Shown here: one piece after another, positions 44,176 through 54,268 of the stretch | How the letters are laid out: each line of letters opens with the position of its first letter | How positions within the stretch are numbered: position 1 is the stretch's first letter | Assembly: GCA_945861025.1 (NCBI GenBank) | Contig: CAMASN010000004.1 | Span: forward strand, 16,035-80,034 | Reading direction: 5' to 3' | DNA: 64,000 nt | Source: Ferrithrix thermotolerans DSM 19514 | GTDB taxonomy: Bacteria > Actinomycetota > Acidimicrobiia > Acidimicrobiales > Ilumatobacteraceae | Translations under genes and position numbers: made by a program | The notes under the pieces: generated by a model | Told to the model about the DNA's origin: nothing | Seen by the model: the letters and a program-made list of their open reading frames with translations, nothing else | Database searches by the model: none

Positions 44176-46968
44176 ATGGGAATTCTCGATCGCATCCTCC
44201 GCGCCGGTGAAGGTAAGAAACTGAAGGCTCTCGAAGGCCTCGTTCCTGAAATCAACGCGCTCAGCACTTCAATGACGGCTCTTTCCGACGACGCGCTCCG
44301 TGCCAAGACCGGCGAGTTTCGACAGCGCATCGAGCGAGGCGAATCGCTCGATGACTTACTCGTCGAGGCATTCGCAGTGACCCGCGAAGCTGCTGGCCGC
44401 GTGATTGGCCAGCGCCATTACGACGTTCAGATGATGGGCGGCGCTGCGCTGCACTTTGGTTGGGTCGCCGAAATGAAGACCGGTGAAGGCAAGACCCTGG
44501 TGTCTACGTTGCCGGCCTATCTCAACGGTCTCGGCGGTCAGGGCGTTCACCTCGTCACCGTGAACGATTACCTCGCTCGGCGTGACGCCGAATGGATGGG
44601 TCGGGTTCACAAGTGGATGGGCCTGAAAGTTGGCCTCGTTATCCCTGGCTTCAAAGAGCGCCCTATCGAAAAGCGCGCTGCGTATGCGGCCGACATCACG
44701 TACGGCACAAACAACGAGTTCGGCTTCGATTATCTGCGCGACAACATGGCGCCGACGCTTGACGATAAGAGCCAACGCGGCCACAACTTCGCAATCGTCG
44801 ACGAAGTCGACTCGATCCTCATCGACGAAGCGCGTACGCCGCTCATCATCAGCGGTCGTCTGGCCGATGCCGCAAAGCTGTACTACCGATTTGCCTCGGT
44901 GGTTCGTTCGCTCAAGCGTGATGTCGATTACGAAGTTGAAGAAGATAAGCGCATCGTTGTGCCGCTCGAGGCTGGCATCGACAAGGTCGAACTCGCTCTC
45001 GGTGTAGCGAACTTGTACGACGAAGTGCAGCAGAACTTGGTGCACCAGTTGCAGGTGGCGCTCAAGGCCAAAGAGTTGTATAAGCGCGATAAGGACTACA
45101 TCATCCAAAATGGTGAGGTCAAAATCGTCGATGAGTTCACCGGGCGCGTGCTCGATGGGCGTCGTTGGAGCGAAGGCATCCACCAAGCGATCGAGGCCAA
45201 AGAGGGCGTGAAGATCAAAGAGGAGAACCAGACCCTCGCCACGATTACCCTGCAGAACTATTTCCGGATGTACGACAAGCTCGGCGGCATGACCGGTACG
45301 GCATCTACCGAAGCTGCGGAATTGAAGAACACCTACGGCCTCGATGTTGTGCCGATTCCCACGAACAAGCCTGTTGGTCGCGTTGACCACGCCGACCTGA
45401 TTTACAAGGGCGAGGCTGGCAAGTTCGACGCCGTTGTCGAAGACATCGCCGAGCGCTTCGAGCGCGGCCAGCCAGTACTCGTGGGCACAATCAGCGTTGA
45501 GAAGAGCGAGCATCTTTCGCGGCTGCTTACCCAGCGTGGCGTTGACCACGAAGTACTCAACGCGAAGCAGCACACTCGTGAAGCGCACATTGTCACCCAG
45601 GCTGGCCGGCTGCATTCGGTCACCGTTGCCACCAACATGGCCGGCCGCGGCGTCGACATTTTGTTGGGCGGCAACCCAGAGGGTCTGGCTCGCGCTCAGG
45701 TGCTCAAGGAGGGCCATTCGGCCGACGTGATGGTCGACGACTTTGCGTTGTCGCTGCCCATCGAAGAGATGCCCGAAGATTTCCGTGCGGCACGTACCGC
45801 AGCGTTTGCTCGCTACGACGAAGTGCTAGCCGAACTCACTAAGTCGTGCCGCGCCGAAGGCGACAAGGTGCGCGAACTCGGTGGCCTGTATGTGCTTGGC
45901 ACCGAGCGGCACGAAAGCCGCCGAATCGACAACCAGTTGCGTGGTCGTGCCGGCCGCCAGGGCGATCCTGGCGACAGCCGGTTTTACCTCAGCCTCGATG
46001 ATGAGCTGATGCGCTTGTTCGCTACGGGTGCGCTCAGTTGGGTGATGGGTCGGGCGCTGCCCGACGACGAAGCCATCGAAGCAAAGATGGTCACCAAGGC
46101 CATCGAGCGGGCGCAAAGTACGGTCGAACAGCGCAACGGCGAAGTTCGCAAGAACGTGCTCAAGTACGACGAAGTGATGAACGAGCAGCGCAAGATCATT
46201 TACCAGCGCCGCGATCAGATCCTCGAAGGAGCCGATCTCAAAGTGGCCGCGCTCGAGTATCTCGCCGATGCAATCGACACCTTGGTCGACAGCCACTGCG
46301 TCAGCGAAGCTGACGACGAATGGGATATCGACGGCCTCGTCACCGAACTGCGTTCTTTCTGGGCCACCGAGATCACCGAAGCTCAGCTTGCGAACTGTCG
46401 CGACACCGACGAGATGTACAAGATCGTGATGGCCGATGCCTCGGCCTACTACGAATTACGCGAAGCCGAGCTCACCCCCGAGGTCATGCGCGATGTCGAG
46501 CGTCAGGTGATGCTGCAGATCATCGACCAACGCTGGCGCGAGCACCTCGAGGAGATGGATTACCTCCAAGAGGGCATCAACTTGCGGGCGATGGGCCAAA
46601 AGGATCCGCTCACCGAATGGCAGCGCGAGGGCTTTGAGATGTTCGGCTCGCTGATGAAGGGCGTGGCCCAAGACTTCGTTCGCTATGTCATGCATGTGCA
46701 AGTGGTGCGCAACGATGAGCCAGCTCCGGTTGTTCAAAATGTTCAGCAGACTTCGGCCGACAACGTGCAGGCATCGGGTTTCCAAGTCGCAGCGCAGGTC
46801 GCTGCCGCCGACGGCGAGATATCGCCCGAGCTTGCTGCATCTGCCGCGCAGACTCAGCAGAAGTCGATGCCAGTTGTGAACGACGAATGGTCGAAGACTC
46901 CCCGAAATGCGCCATGCCCTTGCGGTTCCGGCAAGAAGTTCAAGGTGTGCCACGGCGCCACCGCCTAG
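44176..46968 (+). CDS. secA: Preprotein translocase ATPase SecA
   Basis: Motor ATPase pushing unfolded preproteins through SecYEG. The 930-residue protein starts [17 protein letters not shown] and has the Walker A region EMKTGEGKT (99-107), DEAD-type [15 protein letters not shown], the preprotein cross-linking domain, helicase motif [23 protein letters not shown], and a C-terminal zinc finger [16 protein letters not shown] that binds SecB or lipids. Length and the presence of the SEC-C motif indicate the housekeeping SecA1. Longer in-frame extension upstream to 43975 lies antisense to the HAD gene and is rejected. prfB follows after 21 bases. Confidence 0.97.
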   Translation: MGILDRILRAGEGKKLKALEGLVPEINALSTSMTALSDDALRAKTGEFRQRIERGESLDDLLVEAFAVTREAAGRVIGQRHYDVQMMGGAALHFGWVAEMKTGEGKTLVSTLPAYLNGLGGQGVHLVTVNDYLARRDAEWMGRVHKWMGLKVGLVIPGFKERPIEKRAAYAADITYGTNNEFGFDYLRDNMAPTLDDKSQRGHNFAIVDEVDSILIDEARTPLIISGRLADAAKLYYRFASVVRSLKRDVDYEVEEDKRIVVPLEAGIDKVELALGVANLYDEVQQNLVHQLQVALKAKELYKRDKDYIIQNGEVKIVDEFTGRVLDGRRWSEGIHQAIEAKEGVKIKEENQTLATITLQNYFRMYDKLGGMTGTASTEAAELKNTYGLDVVPIPTNKPVGRVDHADLIYKGEAGKFDAVVEDIAERFERGQPVLVGTISVEKSEHLSRLLTQRGVDHEVLNAKQHTREAHIVTQAGRLHSVTVATNMAGRGVDILLGGNPEGLARAQVLKEGHSADVMVDDFALSLPIEEMPEDFRAARTAAFARYDEVLAELTKSCRAEGDKVRELGGLYVLGTERHESRRIDNQLRGRAGRQGDPGDSRFYLSLDDELMRLFATGALSWVMGRALPDDEAIEAKMVTKAIERAQSTVEQRNGEVRKNVLKYDEVMNEQRKIIYQRRDQILEGADLKVAALEYLADAIDTLVDSHCVSEADDEWDIDGLVTELRSFWATEITEAQLANCRDTDEMYKIVMADASAYYELREAELTPEVMRDVERQVMLQIIDQRWREHLEEMDYLQEGINLRAMGQKDPLTEWQREGFEMFGSLMKGVAQDFVRYVMHVQVVRNDEPAPVVQNVQQTSADNVQASGFQVAAQVAAADGEISPELAASAAQTQQKSMPVVNDEWSKTPRNAPCPCGSGKKFKVCHGATA

Positions 46969-46989
46969 GCATCCCACACACCACCCCTC

Positions 46990-48090
46990 ATGCGCGATTT
47001 CTCCGACGACATCAAGGACCTGCGACGCCGCCTCGGCGAGGCAGAGGCCTACCTCAAGATCAGCGACAAGCGTGCTCGTCTGGGCGAACTTGAGCTCGAG
47101 GTCTCGCGACCCGATCTGTGGGACGACCAAGAGTTGGCCAAGAGGGTCAACGGCGAGTATTCGAATGTGAAGAGTGACATCGATACGTTCGATGGCCTCT
47201 CGAGCGGCATTTCTGATACCGAGTTGTTGCATGAGATGGCGCGCGAGGTCGACGATGCCAGTCAAGAGCCCGAGCTTGTCGAGGCAGTGGCCAAGACAGC
47301 ATCCACGTTGCAGCAACTTGAGATGCGCAGCTTGTTCACTGGCGAACACGACGAGCTCGATTGCATCGTGCAGATCAACGCTAAAGACGGTGGTGTCGAT
47401 GCGCAAGACTGGAGCGAGATCCTGCTGCGCATGTACGGCCGTTGGGCCGAGCGGCACGGTTTTGGTTTCGAGATCGACGGCATCTCCGAAGGCACCGAGG
47501 CCGGCATTCTTTCAGCAGAGTTCACCCTTACGGGTCGCTACGCCTATGGGCTGATGACCAGCGAGCGCGGCACACATCGCTTGGTTCGTATTAGCCCGTT
47601 CGATAACCAAGGTCGCCGCCAAACCAGCTTTGCAGCGGTTCAGGTGTGGCCAGTGCTCGAAGATCCCGACGTCGAGCTCAACGAATCTGATGTGCGCATG
47701 GAGGTCTTCCGGGCCAGCGGCGCGGGCGGCCAGCACGTGAACAAGACATCATCCGCCGTACGACTCATTCATGAGCCAACCGGTCTGGTGTCGAGTTCGC
47801 AAGAAGAGCGCAGCCAGTTGCAAAACCGCGAAAAGGCGATGAACCGGTTGCGCACCATGCTCGCTGCTCGGGTTGAAGAAGAGCGCCAAGTCGAGATGGA
47901 TCGCATCGCTGGGCGCCAGGCACAAGTTGGCTGGGGAAGTCAGATTCGTAGCTATGTGCTGCAGCCGTACCAAATGGTAAAGGACCTCCGCACCGAGGTC
48001 GAGTCGGGCAACGTGGCCGCGGTCCTCGATGGCGATCTCGATGTGTTCATGGAGGGTTACCTCCAGCATCGCCGCCGCTCGCAAGAGTGA
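46990..48090 (+). CDS. prfB: Peptide chain release factor 2
   Basis: Recognises UGA and UAA stop codons and releases the peptide. The 366-residue protein has the SPF anticodon-like tripeptide (RISPFDNQGRRQTSFAAV), the GGQ motif (GAGGQHVNKTSSAVRL), and ends RRRSQE. The reading frame is continuous: there is no in-frame TGA and no programmed frameshift of the kind E. coli prfB uses. It is between secA and ftsE, the latter after an 82-base gap. Confidence 0.96.
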   Translation: MRDFSDDIKDLRRRLGEAEAYLKISDKRARLGELELEVSRPDLWDDQELAKRVNGEYSNVKSDIDTFDGLSSGISDTELLHEMAREVDDASQEPELVEAVAKTASTLQQLEMRSLFTGEHDELDCIVQINAKDGGVDAQDWSEILLRMYGRWAERHGFGFEIDGISEGTEAGILSAEFTLTGRYAYGLMTSERGTHRLVRISPFDNQGRRQTSFAAVQVWPVLEDPDVELNESDVRMEVFRASGAGGQHVNKTSSAVRLIHEPTGLVSSSQEERSQLQNREKAMNRLRTMLAARVEEERQVEMDRIAGRQAQVGWGSQIRSYVLQPYQMVKDLRTEVESGNVAAVLDGDLDVFMEGYLQHRRRSQE

Positions 48091-48172
48091 CCTCCGTGGC
48101 CCGTCGGGCACTGCTAGGTTTTGGTGTCTGCGGGCGGCAGAAACGTACGTATTCCACTTCCGAGGAGCCAGG

Positions 48173-48850
48173 TTGATACGCCTCGAGAACGTCACCAAAA
48201 TTTACAACTCAGAGGTCACCGCCCTGCGCGACGCCACCTTCGATGTTGCCAAGGGCGAATTCGTTTTCCTTGTTGGCGCATCAGGCTCGGGTAAGTCGAC
48301 CTTGCTGCGGATGATGAACCGCCAAGAGAGCCCCGAAAAGGGTGCCGTGTGGGTGGCCGGACGCAACATCAACGAGATGCCCGATAGCAAGGTGCCGCAT
48401 CTGCGGCGCAACATCGGCAACATCTTTCAGGACTACAAGCTGTTGCTCAACAAGACCGTTCACGAAAACGTGGCCTTCGCGCTCGAAGTGATTGGCCGTC
48501 CCAAGCACGTGATTCGCCAGCAGGTCCCGGCAGTGCTCGACCTTGTGGGTCTCAACGGCAAAGAAGACCGCTTTCCGCACCAGCTGTCTGGCGGCGAGCA
48601 GCAGCGAGTTTCTATCGCTCGAGCCTTCGTGAATCGTCCGCTCATCTTGCTCGCCGACGAGCCCACCGGAAACCTCGACCCGGCTACCGGCGAGGGCATT
48701 ATGCGCTTGCTCGATCGAATCAACAAGACCGGCACCACAGTGGTGATGGCCACGCACGACCAACGCATCGTGAACATGATGCGCAAACGCGTGATCCAAA
48801 TGGACCGCGGCATCATCGTTCGCGACCAGGCCCGCGGAGTGTACGAATAA
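48173..48850 (+). CDS. ftsE: Cell division ATP-binding protein FtsE
   Basis: ATPase half of the FtsEX complex that activates periplasmic peptidoglycan hydrolases at division. The 225-residue ABC ATPase has Walker A GASGSGKS, Q-loop NIFQDYKLL, signature LSGGEQQRVSIARA, Walker B LILLADEPTGNLD and H-loop ATHD. The start is TTG 48173 (MIRLENVTKIY), 6 bases after GAGGAG; an upstream extension to 48029 would overlap prfB. The stop overlaps the ftsX ATG by one base. Confidence 0.95.
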   Translation: MIRLENVTKIYNSEVTALRDATFDVAKGEFVFLVGASGSGKSTLLRMMNRQESPEKGAVWVAGRNINEMPDSKVPHLRRNIGNIFQDYKLLLNKTVHENVAFALEVIGRPKHVIRQQVPAVLDLVGLNGKEDRFPHQLSGGEQQRVSIARAFVNRPLILLADEPTGNLDPATGEGIMRLLDRINKTGTTVVMATHDQRIVNMMRKRVIQMDRGIIVRDQARGVYE

Positions 48851-49755
48851 TGCTGTCTCGTCTTGCCTATACGTTCCGTGAGACCGGCGCCAGCCTGCGG
48901 CGAAATATCACGCTCACCGTGGCGGCCATCCTCACCAGCGCGGTGTCGTTGTTCTTGGTTGGCGGCACGTTCTTGGTGCAGCGCGGCTTCGATAACCTGC
49001 TCTCGAAGTGGGCCGGCGGCGTGCAGATGATCGTGTACGTGAGCCCCACGGCCACACCTGATCAGATCGCCAACATCAAGAGCGCACTCGAGTCGAGTCC
49101 CACAGTTGTCGACGTTGGCAAACTCGAGTACCTCAACTTCGAGCAGTCGTTGGCCGAGGCTAAGCGCTTGCTGGCCGCTGACCCCACCACGTTTCGGTTA
49201 CTCAACGAAGCCAACCTGCCCACCGAGTTCAAGGTGGTGCCTAAAGCCGGACAACTGAATGTGCTGGTGCAACTCGCGAACGGATTTGCCGAGGTGCCCA
49301 AGGTGCAAAAGGTGGTGCTGGCGCGCGACCAAGTTGAGCAGATCAGCAAACTGCGCGACTTCGTGCAAACCGTCACGGTAGGTCTCTCGGTGTTGCTGCT
49401 GGTCGGCGCGCTGATCTTGATCTGGACCACGATTCGAACGGCGATGTTTGCTCGTCGCCGCGAGATCGAGGTGATGAAGTTGGTCGGTGCCACCAACTGG
49501 TTTATCCGAATACCGTTCATGCTCGAAGGACTCATTCAGGGTCTCATCGGGGCGTTGATGTCATGTGGCTTCCTGCTGTTCTTCAACCGTCTGTGGACGA
49601 ACGGCGTTGTGAAACTCAAGGGCGATAATGGGTTTATTGCCTTGGTGGTGAGCGACAGCTTCTTGAACTTGGTGATGCTGCTCGTGGTGCTGTTCGGGAT
49701 GGCCGCTGGCGCGATTGCGTCAGGCGTTGCTGCCAGTCGCTTCCTCGACGTCTAA
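48850..49755 (+). CDS. ftsX: Cell division protein FtsX
   Basis: Membrane half of FtsEX. The 301-residue protein has one N-terminal helix (about 22-44), an outside domain (about 45-170) and three more helices at about 177-200, 225-248 and 270-293, typical of FtsX. Between them the cytosolic loop FARRREIEVMKLVGATNWF is the FtsE coupling helix region. ATG 48850 overlaps the ftsE TAA (TAATG). A 15-base tandem duplication crosses the stop codon. Confidence 0.94.
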   Translation: MLSRLAYTFRETGASLRRNITLTVAAILTSAVSLFLVGGTFLVQRGFDNLLSKWAGGVQMIVYVSPTATPDQIANIKSALESSPTVVDVGKLEYLNFEQSLAEAKRLLAADPTTFRLLNEANLPTEFKVVPKAGQLNVLVQLANGFAEVPKVQKVVLARDQVEQISKLRDFVQTVTVGLSVLLLVGALILIWTTIRTAMFARRREIEVMKLVGATNWFIRIPFMLEGLIQGLIGALMSCGFLLFFNRLWTNGVVKLKGDNGFIALVVSDSFLNLVMLLVVLFGMAAGAIASGVAASRFLDV

Positions 49756-49772
49756 CCCCTCGACGTCCAACC
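49743..49772. repeat. 15-base tandem duplication across the ftsX stop
   Basis: CCTCGACGTCTAACC (49743-49757), which contains the ftsX stop codon, is repeated as CCTCGACGTCCAACC (49758-49772), one base different (the T that makes the stop is C in the copy). Confidence 0.85.
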
Positions 49773-49780
49773 CCGTCGGC

Positions 49781-49834
49781 CATCCGCATTCCGCCAGCCA
49801 TCCGCATCCCGCCAGCAATCCGCATCCCGCCAGC
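49781..49834. repeat. Three tandem 18-base repeats
   Basis: CATCCGCATTCCGCCAGC, CATCCGCATCCCGCCAGC and AATCCGCATCCCGCCAGC in a row, followed by a partial unit (CATC) that leads into the palindrome at 49844. There is no coding signal here. Confidence 0.85.
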
Positions 49835-49843
49835 CATCTTCGG

Positions 49844-49890
49844 TTTGTTGAAGACAATTGGTTGACCCTCGACCAATAGTCTTCAACAAA
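49844..49890. repeat. 47-base palindromic element, copy 2
   Basis: The left arm (49844-49865) is identical over 22 bases to copy 1 (42086-42107). The loop is CCC, and the right arm (49869-49890) has one A-A mismatch and one wobble. It lies 88 bases after the ftsX stop, in a tandem (not convergent) gene pair, 66 bases before the crotonase start. Confidence 0.9.
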
Positions 49891-49943
49891 CGCTTTGGTG
49901 GCGGGGGATGAGGGTCGATCGGGGCAGCGGGCGGCGCATGTTC

Positions 49944-49949
49944 TAGTTT
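49944..49949 (+). promoter_or_regulatory. -10-like element (TAGTTT) of the crotonase gene
   Basis: TAGTTT ends 7 bases before ATG 49957. Confidence 0.5.
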
Positions 49950-49956
49950 CGGTGGC

Positions 49957-50814
<858 letters not shown>

Positions 50815-50958
50815 CGTGAACGGTGCCAAAACTCGGTGACGCACATCACAAGCTGCTGACTTCGAAACACCGGCTACAACTCGTCCATCGTCACAAGTGA
50901 ACGCGAGACTGTTGGTAATAGCTGCGAGAGATAGAGGCAGCGCCTCAAGGAGCGACTG

Positions 50959-51156
50959 ATGATCACACGGATGAGCAACCGAATCGAATCTGGCGATGTC
51001 ATCGAACTCGATCATGACGGCGTGTGGATCTCGGCCATCGTGCTGCTGGCTAATGAAGAGGCGATCATTCTTGATGCCTGCGACGATTCGACGCCGTTCT
51101 TGATCCGCCCGATCGACCTCGTGCGGTATCGGCTGTTTCGTCCCGAAGCAGCCTGA
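50959..51156 (+). CDS. Small conserved-looking protein of unknown function
   Basis: A 65-residue protein I do not recognise. It reads like a small beta-barrel (GDVIELDHDGVWISAIVLLA, EEAIILDACDDSTPFLIRP), acidic overall. The AAGGAG ribosome-binding site 6 bases before the ATG is strong, so it is very likely expressed. It lies 24 bases upstream of the trHbO gene but that gene has its own promoter-like hexamer. The 144 bases upstream (50815-50958) hold nothing else I can name. Confidence 0.65.
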   Translation: MITRMSNRIESGDVIELDHDGVWISAIVLLANEEAIILDACDDSTPFLIRPIDLVRYRLFRPEAA

Positions 51157-51166
51157 CGTCACGGCG

Positions 51167-51172
51167 TAGGCT
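51167..51172 (+). promoter_or_regulatory. -10-like element (TAGGCT) of the haemoglobin gene
   Basis: TAGGCT ends 8 bases before ATG 51181. It favours ATG 51181 over the in-frame GTG 51175, which lies too close to the hexamer. Confidence 0.5.
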
Positions 51173-51180
51173 TTGTGGCG

Positions 51181-51630
51181 ATGCCGAACGATGTCGACGC
51201 CGAGTCCGAATCCGAGTCCGAACCCATTTCGGTGTTTGATGCCGTCGGTGGGATGGCCTTCTTTGAACGGCTTGTCGGCCACTTTTACGATGGCGTTGAG
51301 ACCGACGACGTACTTGCGCCCCTGTATCCCGAAGCCCCCGATTTTTCTGGGGCTCGTCACCGACTCACGCTGTTCTTAACCCAGTATTGGGGCGGCCCCA
51401 CCACCTACGCCGAAGAGCGCGGACACCCCAAGCTGCGCATGCGGCATTTCCCGTTTCCGGTGGGTCCACTGCAGCGCGACCATTGGATGCTGCACATGGC
51501 CAACGCCGTGAAACTCAGCGGTGCTTCGCCCGAGACCGAGCGCACGTTGATTGAGTACTTCGTGCGCGCAGCCGAGCATCTACGCAACGACACAGGGTTA
51601 CCGATTAGCAGCGCCGACTACCCACGATGA
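51181..51630 (+). CDS. glbO: Group II truncated haemoglobin (trHbO)
   Basis: Haem protein binding O2, or scavenging NO/peroxide, in the cytoplasm. In this 149-residue protein the B10 tyrosine is Tyr36 (GHFYDGV), the proximal F8 histidine His89 (RGHPKLRMRHFPF), and the group II marker Trp-G8 is Trp102 (RDHWMLHM). QYWGGPTTY before the F helix is also typical. The first 16 residues are an acidic extension (ESESESEP) not usual in the family. It converges with the RNA methyltransferase gene (10-base gap). Confidence 0.93.
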   Translation: MPNDVDAESESESEPISVFDAVGGMAFFERLVGHFYDGVETDDVLAPLYPEAPDFSGARHRLTLFLTQYWGGPTTYAEERGHPKLRMRHFPFPVGPLQRDHWMLHMANAVKLSGASPETERTLIEYFVRAAEHLRNDTGLPISSADYPR

Positions 51631-51640
51631 GCCCTTGGCG

Positions 51641-52438
51641 CTAGCGCCGCAGCGCGTAACACGCCACCGCTGCTGCTGCCGCAGCATTGAGCGAGTCGAC
51701 TCCCGCAGCCATGGCAATAGTGGCGCGAAGGCTGGCGGCTTCGAGCAGTCCGTCGCTGAGCCCGGTGCGCTCGGCGCCCAGCAGCAACATCACCGGTTGG
51801 TGTGCGCCCGGCAGCACGCAGTTCAGGGGTATCGCATCGTCGGTCAGCGCAAGGGCCACCACGAGAGTGCCGCCATCTCGGGCCGCTCGCACGGTGTCGA
51901 CCAACGACTCGCTGCGGGCGAAGGGCAGCACGAACGACGTACCCATCGAGACGCGTAATGCTCGTCGAGCCAATGGATCGCCGCTGGTGCGGTCGAGCAG
52001 CAGTCCGTTCCAGCCGAGCGCCGAAGCGCTGCGCACGACGGTGCCGATGTTCACGGGATTGTCGACGGCCTCAAGGGCGACGATGCGTTGGCCGCCAGCA
52101 AGTGCGCTGGGTTCAAGCGGCGGGGGCCGTCGAAACAGCGCGACGATAGAGAGCGGCACGCCGAGGCCCATGCCGGCACGGCGAATGTCTTCGGTGCCCG
52201 CGTACTGCTCGACGTTGGCTCCGAAGCGTTGGATCACCGGCGGGGGAGCGGCAACATCGAAGAACGCCATCACCGCTTCGTAGCCAGCGTCGAGCGCGCG
52301 AGCGACCACAAGGTCGCCCTCGGCAACGAAGAGTCCTGCACCCGTTTGCTCACGCCGATCGGCGCGGGTGTTGATGCCGCGTTCGCGCATGCGGAACTGG
52401 GCGATGCGCCCGTCATCGGGGTTATCGATGACGATCAT
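51641..52438 (-). CDS. TrmH/SpoU-family RNA 2'-O-ribose methyltransferase
   Basis: A 265-residue SPOUT methyltransferase. The N-terminal substrate-binding domain (about 1-105) is followed by the SpoU core with the three knot motifs: ALEAVDNPVNIGTVVRSA, LLLGAERTGLSDG and VDSLNAAAAAAVACY. The target (tRNA or 23S rRNA) is not deducible. ATG 52438 lies 10 bases downstream of menB on the same strand, so the two are probably cotranscribed. Confidence 0.9.
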   Translation of the reverse strand: MIVIDNPDDGRIAQFRMRERGINTRADRREQTGAGLFVAEGDLVVARALDAGYEAVMAFFDVAAPPPVIQRFGANVEQYAGTEDIRRAGMGLGVPLSIVALFRRPPPLEPSALAGGQRIVALEAVDNPVNIGTVVRSASALGWNGLLLDRTSGDPLARRALRVSMGTSFVLPFARSESLVDTVRAARDGGTLVVALALTDDAIPLNCVLPGAHQPVMLLLGAERTGLSDGLLEAASLRATIAMAAGVDSLNAAAAAAVACYALRR

Positions 52439-52448
52439 TCAGCGGCCG

Positions 52449-53378
52449 TCAGAACAGCCACTTGTATGGGGACCAATCGGGGTCGCGCTTTTCGAGGAAC
52501 GATTCGCGACCCTCTTGGGCCTCGTCGGTCATGTAGGCCAAACGCGTTGCCTCGCCCGCAAACACTTGCTGGCCAACGAGTCCATCGTCGATGAGGTTGA
52601 ACGAGAACTTGAGCATGCGCTGCGCAGTGGGACTCTTTGCGTTGATCTTGCGGCCCCATTCGAGCGCCGTGGCTTCGAGTTCGTCGTGGGCCACAACGGC
52701 GTTGACCATGCCCATGCGGTATGCGTCGTCGGCGGTGTATTCGTCGCCGAGGAAAAAGATCTCTCGGGCGAACTTTTGGCCAACCTGACGTGCCAGATAT
52801 GCCGAACCGAATCCGCCATCGAAGCTGGCGACATCGGCATCGGTTTGCTTGAACCGAGCGTGCTCGCGACTGGCGATGGTGAGGTCGCTGACCACATGCA
52901 AGCTATGTCCGCCGCCGGCGGCCCAACCGGGCACCACCGAGATCACCACTTTGGGCATAAAGCGAATGAGGCGTTGCACCTCGAGTATGTGTAGCCGGCC
53001 AGCGCGGCCTGGCTCGATGGTTGCTGCGGTCTCGCCAGCGGCTCCGTCGGGGCCCTCGGGCAGCGTGTATTTGTAGCCATCACGGCCGCGGATTCGTTGA
53101 TCGCCGCCGCTGCAAAATGCCCATCCACCGTCTTTGGCCGATGGGCCGTTGCCGGTGAGCAGCACGCAGCCAACGTCGGTGCTCATGCGAGCATGATCGA
53201 GCGCGATGTAGAGCTCGTCGACCGTGTGCGGACGAAAGGCGTTGCGCACCTCAGGCCGGTTGAACGCAATGCGCACGGTGCCGTGGGCCTTGGCTCGGTG
53301 ATAGGTGATGTCGGTAAAGGAAAATTCCGGAACCGTGTGCCAGGCCGTTGGATCGAAGATGTCAGAAATCACGGTCAC
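52449..53378 (-). CDS. menB: 1,4-dihydroxy-2-naphthoyl-CoA synthase
   Basis: Ring closure of o-succinylbenzoyl-CoA in menaquinone synthesis. The 309-residue crotonase-fold protein has the MenB-specific SGGDQRIRGRDGYKY, PGWAAGGGHSLHVVSDL, TDADVASFDGGFGSAYLARQ and the C-terminal FLEKRDPDWSPYKW. The long N-terminus (about 30 residues before ITYHRAKAHG) fits actinobacterial MenB. Start GTG 53378; a second GTG two codons later is possible. No other men gene is in the window. Confidence 0.95.
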   Translation of the reverse strand: MTVISDIFDPTAWHTVPEFSFTDITYHRAKAHGTVRIAFNRPEVRNAFRPHTVDELYIALDHARMSTDVGCVLLTGNGPSAKDGGWAFCSGGDQRIRGRDGYKYTLPEGPDGAAGETAATIEPGRAGRLHILEVQRLIRFMPKVVISVVPGWAAGGGHSLHVVSDLTIASREHARFKQTDADVASFDGGFGSAYLARQVGQKFAREIFFLGDEYTADDAYRMGMVNAVVAHDELEATALEWGRKINAKSPTAQRMLKFSFNLIDDGLVGQQVFAGEATRLAYMTDEAQEGRESFLEKRDPDWSPYKWLF

Positions 53379-53449
53379 ATGTTGACCTCTTTATGGCCTC
53401 AGCGCCACATTGTTGTGGTGGCGGGGCACTCATCGGCAAGACTCACGGG

Positions 53450-54202
53450 ATGAGTGGTCTCGAAATCTTTGGTATCGGCGGCGTTGGAGAGATCGAACCG
53501 GGTGCTGATCTCGCCGATGTCAGCGCACGCGCCGCGAGCGATGCGGGTACGCCGCTGCAGAGCGGCGATGTGTTGATCGTGACGAGCAAGATCGTTTCGA
53601 AAGCCGAGGGCCGCACGGTCGAGCTTGATGACATCACGCCGTCGCAGTTCGCGCTCGAATGGTCGAAGCAGTGGGATAAGGACGCTGCCGTCACCGAGAT
53701 TGTGCTGCGCGAGGCCAAGCGTGTGGTCCGTCAGATTGGACCCATCCTCATCACCGAAACCCATCACGGTTTCGTGTGCGCAAACTCAGGTGTCGATCAG
53801 TCGAGCAGCGGAGCCCATGGTCGTGCCGTGTTGCTGCCACTTGACTCCGATGACAGTGCCCGCCGAATTCGCGCTGGCCTATTGGCCGTTGGCCTCGATG
53901 TGGCCGTGATCATCAGCGACACGTTCGGCCGCGCGTGGCGCGAGGGGCAAACCGACATCGCCATTGGCATTGCTGGCATGCAGCCGATTCTGAGTTATAT
54001 CGGCCAGTTCGATCCGCACGGACACGAGTTCAAGGTGCAGGCGCTGTGTGTGGCCGATGAACTCACCGGCGCTGCCGAACTAGTGAAGGGCAACCTCAGT
54101 CGGGTGCCATTGGCTGTGGTGCGCGGCTACCAATGGGATCGCGACGACACGGCAACAATTGCTCCGGTACTTCGTGATCAAAGCCGGGACCTGTTCCGCT
54201 AA
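53450..54202 (+). CDS. cofE: Coenzyme F420-0:L-glutamate ligase
   Basis: Adds gamma-linked glutamates to F420-0 using GTP. The 250-residue protein has the family segments SGDVLIVTSKIVSKAEGR, ETHHGFVCANSGVDQSS, AVIISDTFGRAWREGQTD (metal-binding Asp) and ADELTGAAELVKGN. Unlike mycobacterial FbiB it lacks the C-terminal nitroreductase-like domain, and it is about 34 kb from cofD. ATG 53450 was chosen since the conserved domain begins there; in-frame codons back to 53348 would overlap menB. Confidence 0.93.
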   Translation: MSGLEIFGIGGVGEIEPGADLADVSARAASDAGTPLQSGDVLIVTSKIVSKAEGRTVELDDITPSQFALEWSKQWDKDAAVTEIVLREAKRVVRQIGPILITETHHGFVCANSGVDQSSSGAHGRAVLLPLDSDDSARRIRAGLLAVGLDVAVIISDTFGRAWREGQTDIAIGIAGMQPILSYIGQFDPHGHEFKVQALCVADELTGAAELVKGNLSRVPLAVVRGYQWDRDDTATIAPVLRDQSRDLFR

Positions 54203-54240
54203 GGGACTTTTGCAATTTCATCGAGGGGTGACTCGACCAT

Positions 54241-54258
54241 CTACCTACCAGTAGGTAG
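54241..54258. promoter_or_regulatory. Palindromic operator candidate over the desaturase promoter
   Basis: Perfect 8-base inverted repeat CTACCTAC-CA-GTAGGTAG, of the size and geometry bound by TetR-family dimers. Its right arm overlaps the TAGGCT hexamer of the desaturase gene, so a bound protein would block transcription. Confidence 0.6.
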
Positions 54259-54261
54259 GCT
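54256..54261 (+). promoter_or_regulatory. -10-like element (TAGGCT) of the desaturase gene
   Basis: TAGGCT ends 7 bases before GTG 54269; it shares three bases with the palindromic operator. Confidence 0.5.
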
Positions 54262-54268
54262 GCGATTT

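Noticed and set aside
44356..45717. 453-residue open frame on the minus strand inside secA
   Set aside because: It is antisense to the conserved SecA core and has no family motifs; long antisense frames are common at this GC content.
46990..48090. Programmed frameshift in prfB
   Set aside because: The frame is continuous with no early TGA; the frameshift control seen in E. coli is absent.
49844..49890. Intrinsic terminator after ftsX
   Set aside because: The stem is strong but no T-run follows, and the same arm occurs at 42086; a repeat element explains it better.
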